A stretch of 64,000 nt of DNA from an uncultured Bacilli bacterium (GCA_934085585.1 CAKOHI010000006.1:1-64000), one strand, 5' to 3'. Positions 1-8,571 are shown, numbered from the stretch's first letter. Translations and numbers: made by a program. The notes: generated from the letters alone by a model not told the origin.

Positions 1-242
1 GCAAATGTTGTATCAGATAGACTTGCTTTACCATTTGCAAATGTATCTTGATCTGCTGTAAAAGTTAGTGAAGAACCTGTTTCAAAAGATAAAGTATCTA
101 TGGTGCTTGAGGTTATCTTTACATCTGTTTGTGATCCTTCCCCGGTTTGAGCTTGAAAATAAGCATATGTTGCTGTTATCACAGTTAAAACTAATGCTAT
201 TATTGCTATCATTGATATTATTTTTGTTTTTTTATTTTCCAT
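1..242 (-). CDS. Secreted/surface protein with SipW-like signal peptide (3' end cut by window)
   Basis: The reading frame starts at 242 and is still open at base 1, so about 80 residues are visible and the C-terminus is missing. The start ATG follows a good ribosome binding site (AAGGAG at 254-259). The N-terminus is a short basic head (MENKKTK), a hydrophobic stretch of about 17 residues and ATYAYFQAQT, resembling the signal peptides of TasA/CalY-like proteins processed by SipW-type signal peptidases. The mature part is Thr/Ser rich. The signal class is recognised by pattern only and the function of the mature protein is unknown. Confidence 0.6.
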   Translation of the reverse strand, partial: MENKKTKIISMIAIIALVLTVITATYAYFQAQTGEGSQTDVKITSSTIDTLSFETGSSLTFTADQDTFANGKASLSDTTF

Positions 243-308
243 AATTTTATACACTCCTTATAACAATATCACTCACAGATATTTTATACTATATACATAT
301 ATTAACCG

Positions 309-348
309 AAAAAAAAAAAAAAAAAAGCACCATGTTTACGCATTTTTA
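309..348 (-). terminator. Possible intrinsic terminator with an 18-nt A/T homopolymer
   Basis: Downstream of the 65-aa gene the minus strand shows a weak stem (AAAAA, bulged U, GC pairing with GC, UUUUU) followed by 18 uninterrupted T. On the plus strand this is A18 at 309-326. The stem is poor, so termination is only plausible. The homopolymer is the longest I noticed in the window. Confidence 0.35.
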
Positions 349-543
349 TTTAACATTATACTCTTTATTTTTAACAATATTTTGATTAGTAAAAATTACA
401 CTTCTATCATAATCAATATCTCTTCTTACATTACTTCCTAAATTATACCCATAAGGATTAGCATATTCATTTTGAAATTTTTCTAATCTGTTTTTAGATT
501 CAATATCATAACCTTTATAATAATTCTTATTTTTAAAAAACAT
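346..543 (-). CDS. Small hypothetical protein, 65 aa
   Basis: A short charged and aromatic-rich protein (MFFKNKNYYKGYDIES...) with no transmembrane segment or known motif. The start is supported by a Shine-Dalgarno sequence AAGGTGAT just upstream (about 548-555). It lies downstream of thiI in the same direction, 39 bp after the thiI stop codon. No function can be assigned; it is kept because of the clear ribosome binding site and the terminator-like structure after it. Confidence 0.5.
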   Translation of the reverse strand: MFFKNKNYYKGYDIESKNRLEKFQNEYANPYGYNLGSNVRRDIDYDRSVIFTNQNIVKNKEYNVK

Positions 544-582
544 AATATCACCTTGGTAATATTATGTCTAAAAATATTTATT

Positions 583-1764
583 TTATAACAAATCACTAAA
601 TTTATTTTCTTCCTTTATACCCACTATTATTGTAGTATGTTCTTTTATCGCTTTATAAATTAATTCTTTGTAAGGAATTAATGCTTCATATTCTTCGCAC
701 AAAGCTCCGTTTGGATTTATAACTGGATGTTTAGGAACAAACACTGTACAACAATCTTCATAAGGAAGTGTAGAAATATCAAACGTGCCAATTTTTTTAG
801 ATATATCAATTATTTCTAATTTATCAAAACAAGCAACTGGTCTTATAACTGGCATTTTAACAACTTCATTTATAGCTCTCATACTAGTTAAAGTTTGACT
901 TGCAACTTGACCAATAGATTCTCCATTTACTAAAATATTACATTTATTTTCATTAGCTATAATTGCACTTATACGATACATCATTCTTCTCATTATAGTT
1001 ATTAAATACTCATGAGGAATATTTTTAAGTATTGTTTCTTGAATTTCCGTAAAATTTATTACATGTACCTTTACTTCTGTATTATATTTAGCAAGAACAC
1101 GTGCTAGTTTAATAACCTTTTCTTTTGCTTGATCGCTAGTATGCGGAGGACTTTCAAAATAAATAGCTTCTAGTTTTACTCCACGTTTAATAGTTAGATA
1201 TCCAGCCACTGGTGAATCTATTCCTCCACTAAGCATCAAAAGACCTTTTCCTAAAGTACCAACTGGATATCCTCCAAGTCCTTTAATTTCTTCAAAATAA
1301 TATAATATTTCATCATTTCTTATCTCAATATTTACTTCAATATCTGGATTATGTACATTAACTTTACAATCGATATTTTTAAGTATATGACCACCAATTA
1401 TTCTACTTACTTCCATTGAATTAATCGGATAATTTTTATTGCTTCTTTTAGTAACAACTTTAAATGTTTTAAAATCCCTATTTTGAAGTAACTCAAGCAC
1501 ATCACCTTTTATATCTTCTAATTCAGTCTTATTACTCGTATATCCAATAAACATTCCTTGAATACCAAAGACATTTTTTAAGTGACCCACTACTTCATCA
1601 ATTTCAGTTGTCTCAACAAACATTCTACCAAAATCATAATAAACATCATGATTAATACCTTTTAAAGTTCTTTCAATATTATCTTTTAATTTACTAATAA
1701 AATAATTTTTATTATCTTTTTTTGTACTTAATTCTCCATATTTTATAATAATTTTTTTTTTCAA
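583..1764 (-). CDS. thiI: tRNA 4-thiouridine synthetase ThiI
   Basis: A 393-residue ThiI. An N-terminal ferredoxin-like plus THUMP region (about 1-165) is followed by the PP-loop ATPase with SGGIDSP at 179-185. ThiI adenylates U8 of tRNA and transfers sulfur from a cysteine desulfurase persulfide; in some bacteria it also serves thiazole synthesis. There is no C-terminal rhodanese domain, as usual in Bacilli. The desulfurase gene lies immediately upstream, so the pair is expected to work as donor and acceptor, as with nifZ-thiI of Bacillus subtilis. An AT-rich hairpin separates the two and may attenuate thiI. Confidence 0.95.
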   Translation of the reverse strand: MKKKIIIKYGELSTKKDNKNYFISKLKDNIERTLKGINHDVYYDFGRMFVETTEIDEVVGHLKNVFGIQGMFIGYTSNKTELEDIKGDVLELLQNRDFKTFKVVTKRSNKNYPINSMEVSRIIGGHILKNIDCKVNVHNPDIEVNIEIRNDEILYYFEEIKGLGGYPVGTLGKGLLMLSGGIDSPVAGYLTIKRGVKLEAIYFESPPHTSDQAKEKVIKLARVLAKYNTEVKVHVINFTEIQETILKNIPHEYLITIMRRMMYRISAIIANENKCNILVNGESIGQVASQTLTSMRAINEVVKMPVIRPVACFDKLEIIDISKKIGTFDISTLPYEDCCTVFVPKHPVINPNGALCEEYEALIPYKELIYKAIKEHTTIIVGIKEENKFSDLL

Positions 1765-1796
1765 AACACATCACTCATTTCAGAAAATATTTTAAC

Positions 1797-1824
1797 AAAA
1801 AAAACTATTATTTTAAATAGTTTT
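1797..1824 (-). terminator. AT-rich hairpin plus T8 between the desulfurase gene and thiI
   Basis: A 9-bp perfect stem (AAAACTATT at 1801-1809 with AATAGTTTT at 1816-1824) overlaps the stop codon of the desulfurase gene and on the minus strand is followed by eight T. With only one G-C pair it is probably a partial terminator between the two genes. Confidence 0.45.
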
Positions 1825-2947
1825 AATGTAATTTACTTAATTTTTCATACTCTGTTCTAAATACTTCCAAAAATCTATTTATCTCTTCAGTTGTTGTTAC
1901 GTGAGACAAACTAATTCTAATTGTATGTTTTGCTCGATTTAAATCATTATAAACTGCTAGAACTGCATTTGAAACTTCACCACTTGAACACGCTGTATTA
2001 GAACTTACATAAATTTCATGACTTGCTAAAGCATGTACCAATACCTCAGGCATTACATCCATAACACTTATATTTAATATGTGAGGTATACTATACTTTG
2101 TTTTATTAAATAAAATATTTGGATATTTATTTAATGTATTAATAATTTTTTCATTTAATAATGATACAAATCTTTCTTTTTTTTCTAAATTACTATTTGC
2201 TAGTCTAACTGCTTTTGATAAAGCTGCAATTAAAGGAAGCGGCGGAGTTCCAGGATTTATACTTTCTTTAGTACTTCCATATAAAAGTGGTGTTAATTTT
2301 ATCATACTACTTTTATATAAAAAACCAATTCCTTTTGGACCAAATATTTTTTGCCCTGAAGCTGATGCTAAATCTACATCGTGCATATTAACACTTACTT
2401 TTCCAATTGCTTGTGTCATATCAGAATGAAATATTGTTCCAATATTTTCTTTTTTTATAATTTGTCTTATCATTTTTAATGGTTGTCTAATTCCAATTTC
2501 AGAATTAACAGCACTAATACTAACAAGAATTGTATCTTCTCTAACTAAACTTTTTAAATCATCAAAATCAATCAATCCATCTTTATCATTTTTTACATAA
2601 CTAATTTCAAATCCAATTGATTTTAAATAATCACATATTACATAAATTGATGGATGTTCAAGTTTAGACACGATTATATGTTTACCTTTTTTATGATTAG
2701 CTAAAGCAGCTCCAATTATTGCCATATTATTTGATTCTGTTGACCCACCGGTATAAATAATTTCTGTCGGATTAACACCAAAAATATCAGCAATTTGTTT
2801 TGTAGCACTTTCTAACAACTCCATGGATTTTTGACCTAAACTGTGCATAGAATTAGGATTACCAATATAATTTTTAGTAACTTTAGACAATGTATCAAAA
2901 ACATCTAAATCAACGGGTGTCGTAGCACTATAATCTAAATATATCAA
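1823..2947 (-). CDS. nifZ: Cysteine desulfurase, NifS/NifZ type
   Basis: A 374-residue class V PLP aminotransferase-fold desulfurase that makes a protein persulfide from L-cysteine. Visible residues: His98 (KLEHPS) and Asp176 for the cofactor, the Schiff-base Lys200 in SGQKIFGPKG, and the catalytic Cys320 in NTACSSG. The residue before the lysine is Gln where His is usual, and the usual GGGQE..R.GT segment is YGSTKESINPGT, so the protein is somewhat divergent. It lies between ezrA and thiI, the same order as in B. subtilis, which points to tRNA thiolation as its job. SufS is encoded separately at 47713-48909. Confidence 0.88.
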   Translation of the reverse strand: MIYLDYSATTPVDLDVFDTLSKVTKNYIGNPNSMHSLGQKSMELLESATKQIADIFGVNPTEIIYTGGSTESNNMAIIGAALANHKKGKHIIVSKLEHPSIYVICDYLKSIGFEISYVKNDKDGLIDFDDLKSLVREDTILVSISAVNSEIGIRQPLKMIRQIIKKENIGTIFHSDMTQAIGKVSVNMHDVDLASASGQKIFGPKGIGFLYKSSMIKLTPLLYGSTKESINPGTPPLPLIAALSKAVRLANSNLEKKERFVSLLNEKIINTLNKYPNILFNKTKYSIPHILNISVMDVMPEVLVHALASHEIYVSSNTACSSGEVSNAVLAVYNDLNRAKHTIRISLSHVTTTEEINRFLEVFRTEYEKLSKLH

Positions 2948-2959
2948 TTTACTTCCTCC

Positions 2960-4678
2960 TTAATTTTGAGACTCTTCAAGTAATTTTTTATGAATACCTG
3001 GTTCCACAATATTAATAGCATTTATGGCATTTTCCAAACTATTTTTAAAATTACCTTTCAAAAACGCATTTTCCGCTTTAACTAAACCAAAGTCAACTTC
3101 TCTATTTGTAACTCTATATCTATTACCATACACAATCGCAGTTTCTGCCATTTTAGCAGTTTTCATAGTTTCATTTACAGTATTATAAACTTTTAAAACT
3201 AAATCTCTTGCTGTATCCACTCTTAAATTTAAAACTTTGATAGAAATAGGTCTTTTATCAAGCTCTTTAACTAATTCATTTATAGCTTCCATTGCTTCTG
3301 ACATTTCTACATAATAATTTTTAGGAATACAAGGTAATTTATATGATCTTATTTTTTCTTTGGTTTGTGATAAAATTCTCTTAATTTCATCTAATTGTTC
3401 TCGAGCTCTATTTTCATCTTCTTTTAAACTGCCCAAAGTTTTTAAAGCTCCATTTAATTTTTCTTCCACTTTTATTAATCTTGAATTAATTATTTCCATT
3501 TCTCTAGCCAGCTTAGAATATGCCAAGGTTTTATTTCTAGCAATATCCACCACTTTATCATAACTAGCCCTAATATCCATAATTTCTTTTTTAATTTCAG
3601 CAATTACATTTACTTCATCATCAGTTAAATCATAACTATACTTGATATCTCCAATTTTTTTATAAAGTTCATTATTAACTTTTTCTAATTTAGTTGCTTT
3701 TATTAAAATACTTCTACTATAATCTTCATATATTTTTTTTGAATATCGTTCTTTATCAAAATCACTATATAATGAATCAAAATAATCGTGCATAGTTTTA
3801 AGTTCAAAAAGTGAATCTTCAACATTTAAAACATTTAATCTTTGAAATATATCTTGAATCTTTTTATTTGCTTCAGTTATATTATACATAATATTTAAGT
3901 ATTCTAAATTATAACCTTCTTTAGTCATCTTTTCATATATATTTTTTATGTCATCTTCTTTTTTAGGAATTAATTTCATTCCCAGACTAACTATAGGTCT
4001 TGTTTCTTCAATTATAACTTTTAAATTACTAATTAAATCAGTTATTGCTTTTACTATTTTTCCTACTTCAGTATACGCATTTTGCTCCATTGAAACTTCA
4101 AAAGCATTAAACAATTTATCAATATTTTCAAATTGCAATTCAATCGGATTTTTTACAATTTCATATTCTTCTTCATAATCTTTATACGTACTTAATATTT
4201 CTCTATATTCAGCTTTTAACTTAGTTATAGTTTCTCTATTTCTTTCTTCGCTTAAAGTAACATCCTTAATTTCATCAAGCAAAAAAGAAGCTTTTGTCTT
4301 TAATGTATTTAAATCAAAGTCAGCTTTTAAAACCAGTCCCTTTAAATCTTTAAAATTTTTTTCAACAAATAATTCTTCGATTTCATTTAAAGTTTCTGTT
4401 ATTTTAGGCATTTCTTTATCTTTTATATCATTAAATCTATTTTTCCAATCATTAAATTTTTCTTTCATTTCATCGTTATTTACTAATGCTTCAACTTTAT
4501 TAAATTCTGATAACATGGAAGCCGAAATAACCATATTTTTTTCTTTTTCTAGTTTTTCTATTTCAGCTTTTAATTTTTTCTTTTCTTTATTATTTATCGC
4601 ATTTAAAATTGCTACTACCAAAAAAATAGTAACTGTCCATACCAAAAAAGCAATCGATATAAATGTTATTTTATCCAT
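2960..4678 (-). CDS. ezrA: Septation ring regulator EzrA
   Basis: 572 residues from the ATG at 4678, which is preceded by GGTGA at proper spacing; a GTG 12 bases further up is less likely. One N-terminal membrane segment (about residues 6-27) is followed by long heptad-rich coiled coils in spectrin-like repeats to the end, and the length is close to B. subtilis EzrA (562 aa). EzrA binds FtsZ at the membrane and restricts Z-ring formation. Synteny with the desulfurase and thiI supports the call. Confidence 0.9.
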   Translation of the reverse strand: MDKITFISIAFLVWTVTIFLVVAILNAINNKEKKKLKAEIEKLEKEKNMVISASMLSEFNKVEALVNNDEMKEKFNDWKNRFNDIKDKEMPKITETLNEIEELFVEKNFKDLKGLVLKADFDLNTLKTKASFLLDEIKDVTLSEERNRETITKLKAEYREILSTYKDYEEEYEIVKNPIELQFENIDKLFNAFEVSMEQNAYTEVGKIVKAITDLISNLKVIIEETRPIVSLGMKLIPKKEDDIKNIYEKMTKEGYNLEYLNIMYNITEANKKIQDIFQRLNVLNVEDSLFELKTMHDYFDSLYSDFDKERYSKKIYEDYSRSILIKATKLEKVNNELYKKIGDIKYSYDLTDDEVNVIAEIKKEIMDIRASYDKVVDIARNKTLAYSKLAREMEIINSRLIKVEEKLNGALKTLGSLKEDENRAREQLDEIKRILSQTKEKIRSYKLPCIPKNYYVEMSEAMEAINELVKELDKRPISIKVLNLRVDTARDLVLKVYNTVNETMKTAKMAETAIVYGNRYRVTNREVDFGLVKAENAFLKGNFKNSLENAINAINIVEPGIHKKLLEESQN

Positions 4679-4731
4679 ATGATTCACCACTATAATAAGT
4701 TTACCATATATTACAATTTTTTTAAAGATTA

Positions 4732-4752
4732 AAAAAATAACTTTTCAGTTAT
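4732..4752 (-). terminator. Intrinsic terminator of the DUF308 gene
   Basis: On the minus strand, AATAACT-GAAA-AGTTATT followed by a T run. The stem overlaps the stop codon of the gene ending at 4749. Confidence 0.7.
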
Positions 4753-5300
4753 TTTTGCAAAATATAATTATCAATTAAATCAAAAACAGCAACAACTACT
4801 AAAAATGCTCCCGTTATTTTAGTAATTGCATCTCCTGAAAATGGACTAAATATTAAAACTAATCCTAAAATAGTAGTTAATATACCAATTATTAAGGTTC
4901 CAATCCAAGCATTGTCAATTTCTTTTAAAGTAAATGCCCATTTCACTTTTACTAAACCAGATATTGCTAAACTAATCCCAATTCCAATCGCAATAGCTCT
5001 TACCACAGAACCTGGATAAAGTAAAATAATAGATCCTAAAATACTATAAAATATTCCACTAACTAAAGTTGTTGATGCACCAATTTTATTTTGTGAATAT
5101 TGAAAAATTCCTGCAATACCTATAATAAGTAAAACGATCCCCACAATAATACCAAGAATTTTATTTGAAGTATCAGGCATCAAAACCAAAACTAAACCTA
5201 CTAAACCAAGAATTAATGTTTTAGTTAACTCATTTTTCTTAAAATTATTATAATTATTACTTGTACTTTTCTTTTCTAAAGTACCTTCAACTTTTACCAT
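4749..5300 (-). CDS. DUF308/HdeD-like multi-pass membrane protein
   Basis: 183 residues from the ATG at 5300, chosen because GTGGTGAT precedes it; 20 more residues upstream are open but lack a ribosome site. After a short polar N-terminus there are about six hydrophobic segments with Gly/Ile repeats (LGLVGLVLVLM, ILGIIVGIVLLIIGI and similar), the pattern of the HdeD/DUF308 family. HdeD in E. coli is linked to acid resistance; no function is established for this group. A related topology appears at 13712-14236. Confidence 0.6.
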   Translation of the reverse strand: MVKVEGTLEKKSTSNNYNNFKKNELTKTLILGLVGLVLVLMPDTSNKILGIIVGIVLLIIGIAGIFQYSQNKIGASTTLVSGIFYSILGSIILLYPGSVVRAIAIGIGISLAISGLVKVKWAFTLKEIDNAWIGTLIIGILTTILGLVLIFSPFSGDAITKITGAFLVVVAVFDLIDNYILQK

Positions 5301-5353
5301 TATATCACCACTTACATTATATAATATGGGGCAAAAAATGTCTATATATATCT

Positions 5354-5382
5354 TTGACAAATAAAAATATATATAATATAAT
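5354..5382 (+). promoter_or_regulatory. Consensus sigma-A promoter of glmS
   Basis: TTGACA at 5354-5359 and TATAAT at 5377-5382 with a 17-bp spacer: an exact match. It lies 41 bp before the start of the ribozyme core. Confidence 0.85.
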
Positions 5383-5422
5383 GATTAAGAAAACAATATA
5401 ATTAATGGAGGTAAAATTATTT

Positions 5423-5520
5423 GTTAGCGCCAGACCCAAGAGGTTAACGAGGATGTTGTTTATCGAAAATTCGGCGGATGCAACACGGTTTGTATAATCG
5501 ATAGATATATTACAAAAACA
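5423..5520 (+). ncRNA. glmS self-cleaving ribozyme / GlcN6P riboswitch
   Basis: Conserved core pieces of the glmS ribozyme occur in order: AGCGCC (cleavage before the G at 5427), GGTTAACGAGGATG, TTATCGAAAATTCGGCGGATG and the P3/P4 region after it. It sits in the glmS leader, ending about 50 bp before the start codon. The known mechanism is glucosamine-6-phosphate-assisted cleavage that destabilises the mRNA, giving feedback on GlmS. The 3' boundary is approximate. Confidence 0.93.
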
Positions 5521-5572
5521 AAATCAAAATTGTAATAAAAAATATATCACATACATTAAGAAAGGATTTTTT

Positions 5573-7372
5573 ATGTGTGGAATAATTGGATATAATGGAA
5601 CAAAAAAATGCGTTCCAAAACTAATTGGAGCTTTAGAAGCTTTAGAATACAGAGGTTATGACTCTGCTGGTATTGCTTATATAAAAAAAGGCAATATTGA
5701 AATCAAAAAAGAAAAAGGAAAAATCAAAAATTTAAAAGATACTTTAGATATGGATGTTGATGCTTATATTGGTATTGGACATACAAGGTGGGCAACTCAT
5801 GGTGAAGCAAATAAGATAAATGCCCACCCACACAAAAATGGAAAAGTCACATTAGTTCATAATGGTATAATTGAAAATTACATTGAAATTAAAGAAGACT
5901 TAAAAAACAAAGGATACAAATTCACAAGTGAAACAGATACTGAAGTAGCTGCTGCTTTACTTGATGAATTATACAGTAAAAATAATGATATGGTTAAATC
6001 ACTACATGAAGCTAGCAAAATAATACGTGGTTCATACGCACTTGTAATACTAGTTGACGGTGATGACTCCGTTTACGCTTCTCGTTGTGCCAGTCCAATG
6101 ATTGCAGCCTTCGGAGATGATGGATTTTATGTTGCATCTGATGTACCAGCTATTTTAACTTATACTAATAAATATATGTTGTTAGATGATTATGACATTG
6201 TTAAACTATCAAAAGATAAAATTGAAATCTATGATAAAGATTTAAATAAAATTAATAAAGAAATAAAAGTATTTGAAGGTTCAATGGATGCTGCCACTAA
6301 AGGTGGGTTTGAACATTTCATGTTAAAAGAAATTAATGAACAAGATAAAGTATTCAAAGATACTGTAAATTATTATTTTGATGGAACATTTGCATCTTTA
6401 GAAAAAAGCTTTGGTTATTTAAAAAACTTCAAAAAAATTGACATCGTAGCATGTGGATCAGCATATCATACCGGAGTTGTTGGAAAATATTTAATTGAAA
6501 ATTATGCAAACATTCCCGTAAATGTTGAAGTTGCTAGTGAATACAGATATAAAAAATGTTTTTACGATAAAAACACATTGGTAATATTAGTATCCCAATC
6601 AGGTGAAACCGCTGATACACTCGCTGCTTTAAGAAAAGCTAAAGAAGATAAAATAACAACAATGGCCATTGTAAATGTTGTAGGTTCTTCCATTGCTCGT
6701 GAAGCAGATTATGTAACTTATATTAAAGCAGGTTTTGAAATTGCTGTTGCAACTACTAAAGCATATTTAGCACAACTTGCAATATTCAGTTTAATTGCTT
6801 TATATTTAGGATATGAAAATAAAACCATTAAAGAAAAAGAATTTAATGAAATAGCTAATGAGTATAATAATTTACCAGCATTAATTAAAGAAACAATTAA
6901 TAATGATAACTACTCTGCTATTGCAGACAAAATTTATGATAAAAAGCAAATTTTCTTTATTGGTCGCGGTATTGATTATGCACTATCACTTGAAGCATCA
7001 TTAAAATTAAAAGAGATTTCTTATATAAACAGCGTTGCTTATCAAGCCGGAGAATTAAAACATGGTACAATATCTTTGATTGAAAAAGATACACCAGTAA
7101 TAGCCATATCAACTGACGGTACACTACGTGAAAAAACAATAAGTAATATTAAAGAAGTAAAAGCTCGTGGTGCCTATGTTGTTTATGTTACAAATGAAGA
7201 ATCTCAAGAAAAATTTTATGATGATATAATAACCATTAAAAAAATACATCCAATTTTAGAATCTATTTTAGCTATCATACCTTTACAACTTTTATCATAT
7301 AAGGTTGCTACAAACAACGGATGTGACATTGATAAACCAAGAAATTTAGCTAAATCAGTAACTGTAGAATAG
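5573..7372 (+). CDS. glmS: Glutamine-fructose-6-phosphate aminotransferase
   Basis: A 599-residue GlmS, usual length. It begins MCGIIGY, so Cys2 is the N-terminal nucleophile of the glutaminase domain (about 1-230); two SIS domains follow (about 285-420 and 455-590) and the protein ends in the family tail DKPRNLAKSVTVE. It makes glucosamine-6-phosphate for peptidoglycan and other cell-wall precursors. Expression is set by a consensus promoter and the glmS ribozyme in the leader, with an intrinsic terminator directly after the gene, so it is monocistronic. Confidence 0.98.
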   Translation: MCGIIGYNGTKKCVPKLIGALEALEYRGYDSAGIAYIKKGNIEIKKEKGKIKNLKDTLDMDVDAYIGIGHTRWATHGEANKINAHPHKNGKVTLVHNGIIENYIEIKEDLKNKGYKFTSETDTEVAAALLDELYSKNNDMVKSLHEASKIIRGSYALVILVDGDDSVYASRCASPMIAAFGDDGFYVASDVPAILTYTNKYMLLDDYDIVKLSKDKIEIYDKDLNKINKEIKVFEGSMDAATKGGFEHFMLKEINEQDKVFKDTVNYYFDGTFASLEKSFGYLKNFKKIDIVACGSAYHTGVVGKYLIENYANIPVNVEVASEYRYKKCFYDKNTLVILVSQSGETADTLAALRKAKEDKITTMAIVNVVGSSIAREADYVTYIKAGFEIAVATTKAYLAQLAIFSLIALYLGYENKTIKEKEFNEIANEYNNLPALIKETINNDNYSAIADKIYDKKQIFFIGRGIDYALSLEASLKLKEISYINSVAYQAGELKHGTISLIEKDTPVIAISTDGTLREKTISNIKEVKARGAYVVYVTNEESQEKFYDDIITIKKIHPILESILAIIPLQLLSYKVATNNGCDIDKPRNLAKSVTVE

Positions 7373-7402
7373 AAAAAATCAGCAAATCTGCTGATTTTTT
7401 AG
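7373..7402 (+). terminator. Intrinsic terminator of glmS
   Basis: AATCAGCA-AATC-TGCTGATT followed by TTTT, directly after the stop codon. Confidence 0.85.
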
Positions 7403-7493
7403 TTAATTATATAATTAATTCTATCTGATTTTTAAATTTTATTTTGTTATTCAGATTTTTTTTAAATAACTATTTGTAAACCTTTTTCATTGT

Positions 7494-7547
7494 TCAAATG
7501 ATAACACAATTTACTATTTGTCAATAATCATCTACCTTATCATTTGA
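7494..7547. repeat. 11-bp perfect inverted repeat upstream of the GNAT gene
   Basis: TCAAATGATAA (7494-7504) and TTATCATTTGA (7537-7547) are exact inverted copies 32 bp apart. The right arm overlaps the -35 hexamer of the next promoter, so it could be an operator or a looping site. The binding protein is unknown. Confidence 0.5.
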
Positions 7548-7572
7548 CTTTTAATAGAGAGTTTAATAAAAT
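7544..7572 (+). promoter_or_regulatory. Putative promoter of the GNAT gene
   Basis: TTGACT (7544-7549), 17-bp spacer, TAAAAT (7567-7572). The predicted start of transcription is only about 9 nt before the ATG, so the leader would be very short. Confidence 0.5.
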
Positions 7573-7587
7573 AATTATGGTGATTAT

Positions 7588-7995
7588 ATGTTAAAAATAG
7601 ACTATCTACATAATAACAAAAAATTTAAGAATGATGTTATTACATATCTTAACAGTTGGAATAATAAAACTTTTGATAACGAAGCAGTAACTGTTATAGC
7701 CATAGATAACCATGAACTAGTTGGTTTTTACCAAATAAAAGCTCATGATAATGATAAAACAAACTTTTATCCTTGGTTAACAAATGTTTATATTGTCCCC
7801 GAAAAACGAAAAAAAGGTTATTCGAGAAAACTTCTAGAAACAATTCCTTTAGTTTTAAAAGATTTAGGCTACGATACGCTTTTCCTTCATACTAGATTAA
7901 TAAACTATTATGAAAAGTTTGGATGGGAAATCTTATGTCCATTTGAAAAAAATGATGGAATTAAAAGAAATATTTATATTTTTAAGATTAAATGA
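7588..7995 (+). CDS. GNAT family N-acetyltransferase
   Basis: A 135-residue single-domain GNAT. The acetyl-CoA binding segment is VYIVPEKRKKGYSRKLLE (about residues 71-88, motif R-x-x-G-x-[GS/A]) and the typical YEKFGW lies near residue 108. Start ATG with GGTGAT upstream. The substrate cannot be told. It is flanked by glmS and, after a strong bidirectional terminator, by the tRNA operon on the other strand. Confidence 0.85.
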   Translation: MLKIDYLHNNKKFKNDVITYLNSWNNKTFDNEAVTVIAIDNHELVGFYQIKAHDNDKTNFYPWLTNVYIVPEKRKKGYSRKLLETIPLVLKDLGYDTLFLHTRLINYYEKFGWEILCPFEKNDGIKRNIYIFKIK

Positions 7996-8017
7996 TCCTA
8001 ATAATTTTTCAACAAAA

Positions 8018-8046
8018 AGAAAACTCCGTAAATACGGAGTTAATTT
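8018..8046. terminator. Bidirectional terminator between the GNAT gene and the tRNA operon
   Basis: AACTCCGT (8022-8029), loop AAAT, ACGGAGTT (8034-8041), with A/T runs on both sides. It ends the rightward GNAT transcript and the leftward five-tRNA transcript. Confidence 0.85.
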
Positions 8047-8052
8047 TCTAAA

Positions 8053-8128
8053 TGGTGGCTCGTCTGAGATTCGAACTCAGGACCCTTTGATTAAAAGTCA
8101 AATGCTCTACCGACTGAGCTAACGAACC
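8053..8128 (-). tRNA. tRNA-Lys(UUU)
   Basis: A 76-nt cloverleaf starting GGTTCGTTAGCTCAG, anticodon TTT in the loop CTTTTAA, T-arm GAGTTCGAATCTC, encoded CCA. Last gene of a five-tRNA minus-strand operon. Confidence 0.97.
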
Positions 8129-8154
8129 AAAACAATAAAATTTAAAAATATAAA

Positions 8155-8230
8155 TGGCTGCCTCGGCAGGATTCGAACCGGCGGAATGTCAGAGTCAAAG
8201 TCTGATGCCTTACCACTTGGCTACGAGGCA
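8155..8230 (-). tRNA. tRNA-Gln(UUG)
   Basis: Cloverleaf starting TGCCTCGTAGCCAAG, anticodon TTG, T-arm with GGTTCGAATCC, encoded CCA. Fourth in the operon. Confidence 0.97.
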
Positions 8231-8237
8231 ATAACAA

Positions 8238-8321
8238 TGGTGGGGAGACATAGATTTGAACTATGGAACCCGAAGGAACAGATTTACAGTCTGCCGCGTT
8301 TGACCACTTCGCTATCTCCCC
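8238..8321 (-). tRNA. tRNA-Tyr(GUA)
   Basis: An 84-nt class II tRNA with the long variable arm expected of bacterial tRNA-Tyr, anticodon GTA, acceptor GGGGAGA/TCTCCCC and encoded CCA. Confidence 0.97.
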
Positions 8322-8326
8322 AACAA

Positions 8327-8402
8327 TGGTGCCGACAGAGAGAGTCGAACTCCCAACCTACTGATTACAAGTCAGTTGCGCTGCCAGTTACGCTATGTCG
8401 GC
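8327..8402 (-). tRNA. tRNA-Thr(UGU)
   Basis: Cloverleaf with acceptor GCCGACA/TGTCGGC, anticodon TGT, encoded CCA. A second threonine tRNA (GGU) is at 18152. Confidence 0.97.
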
Positions 8403-8415
8403 AAAACAAATAAAA

Positions 8416-8492
8416 TGGTGGGCGCTATAGGACTCGAACCTATGACACCTTGCTTGTAAGGCAAGTACTCTAACCAACTGAGCTAAGCGCCC
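8416..8492 (-). tRNA. tRNA-Val(UAC)
   Basis: Cloverleaf starting GGGCGCTTAGCTCAG, anticodon TAC, T-arm with GGTTCGAGTCC, encoded CCA. First gene of the five-tRNA operon. Confidence 0.97.
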
Positions 8493-8542
8493 TTATTACA
8501 TATTGTAATGTGCCACCAATATTTCTCTCGATGACAATTAAG

Positions 8543-8571
8543 ATTATACCAAATGGCAGACGCAAATGCAA
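8543..8571 (-). promoter_or_regulatory. Promoter of the five-tRNA operon
   Basis: Minus strand TTGCAT (8566-8571), 17-bp spacer, TATAAT (8543-8548) preceded by TGG, an extended -10. It lies about 50 bp before tRNA-Val. Confidence 0.8.

Noticed and set aside
5406..5450. GGAGGT with a TTG start in the glmS leader
   Set aside because: The frame stops after eight codons inside the ribozyme core; the purine-rich site is not needed for a gene.
7910..8413. Two open frames crossing the tRNA-Lys/Gln/Tyr/Thr genes
   Set aside because: They read through tRNA genes and the GNAT 3' end and are not protein genes.
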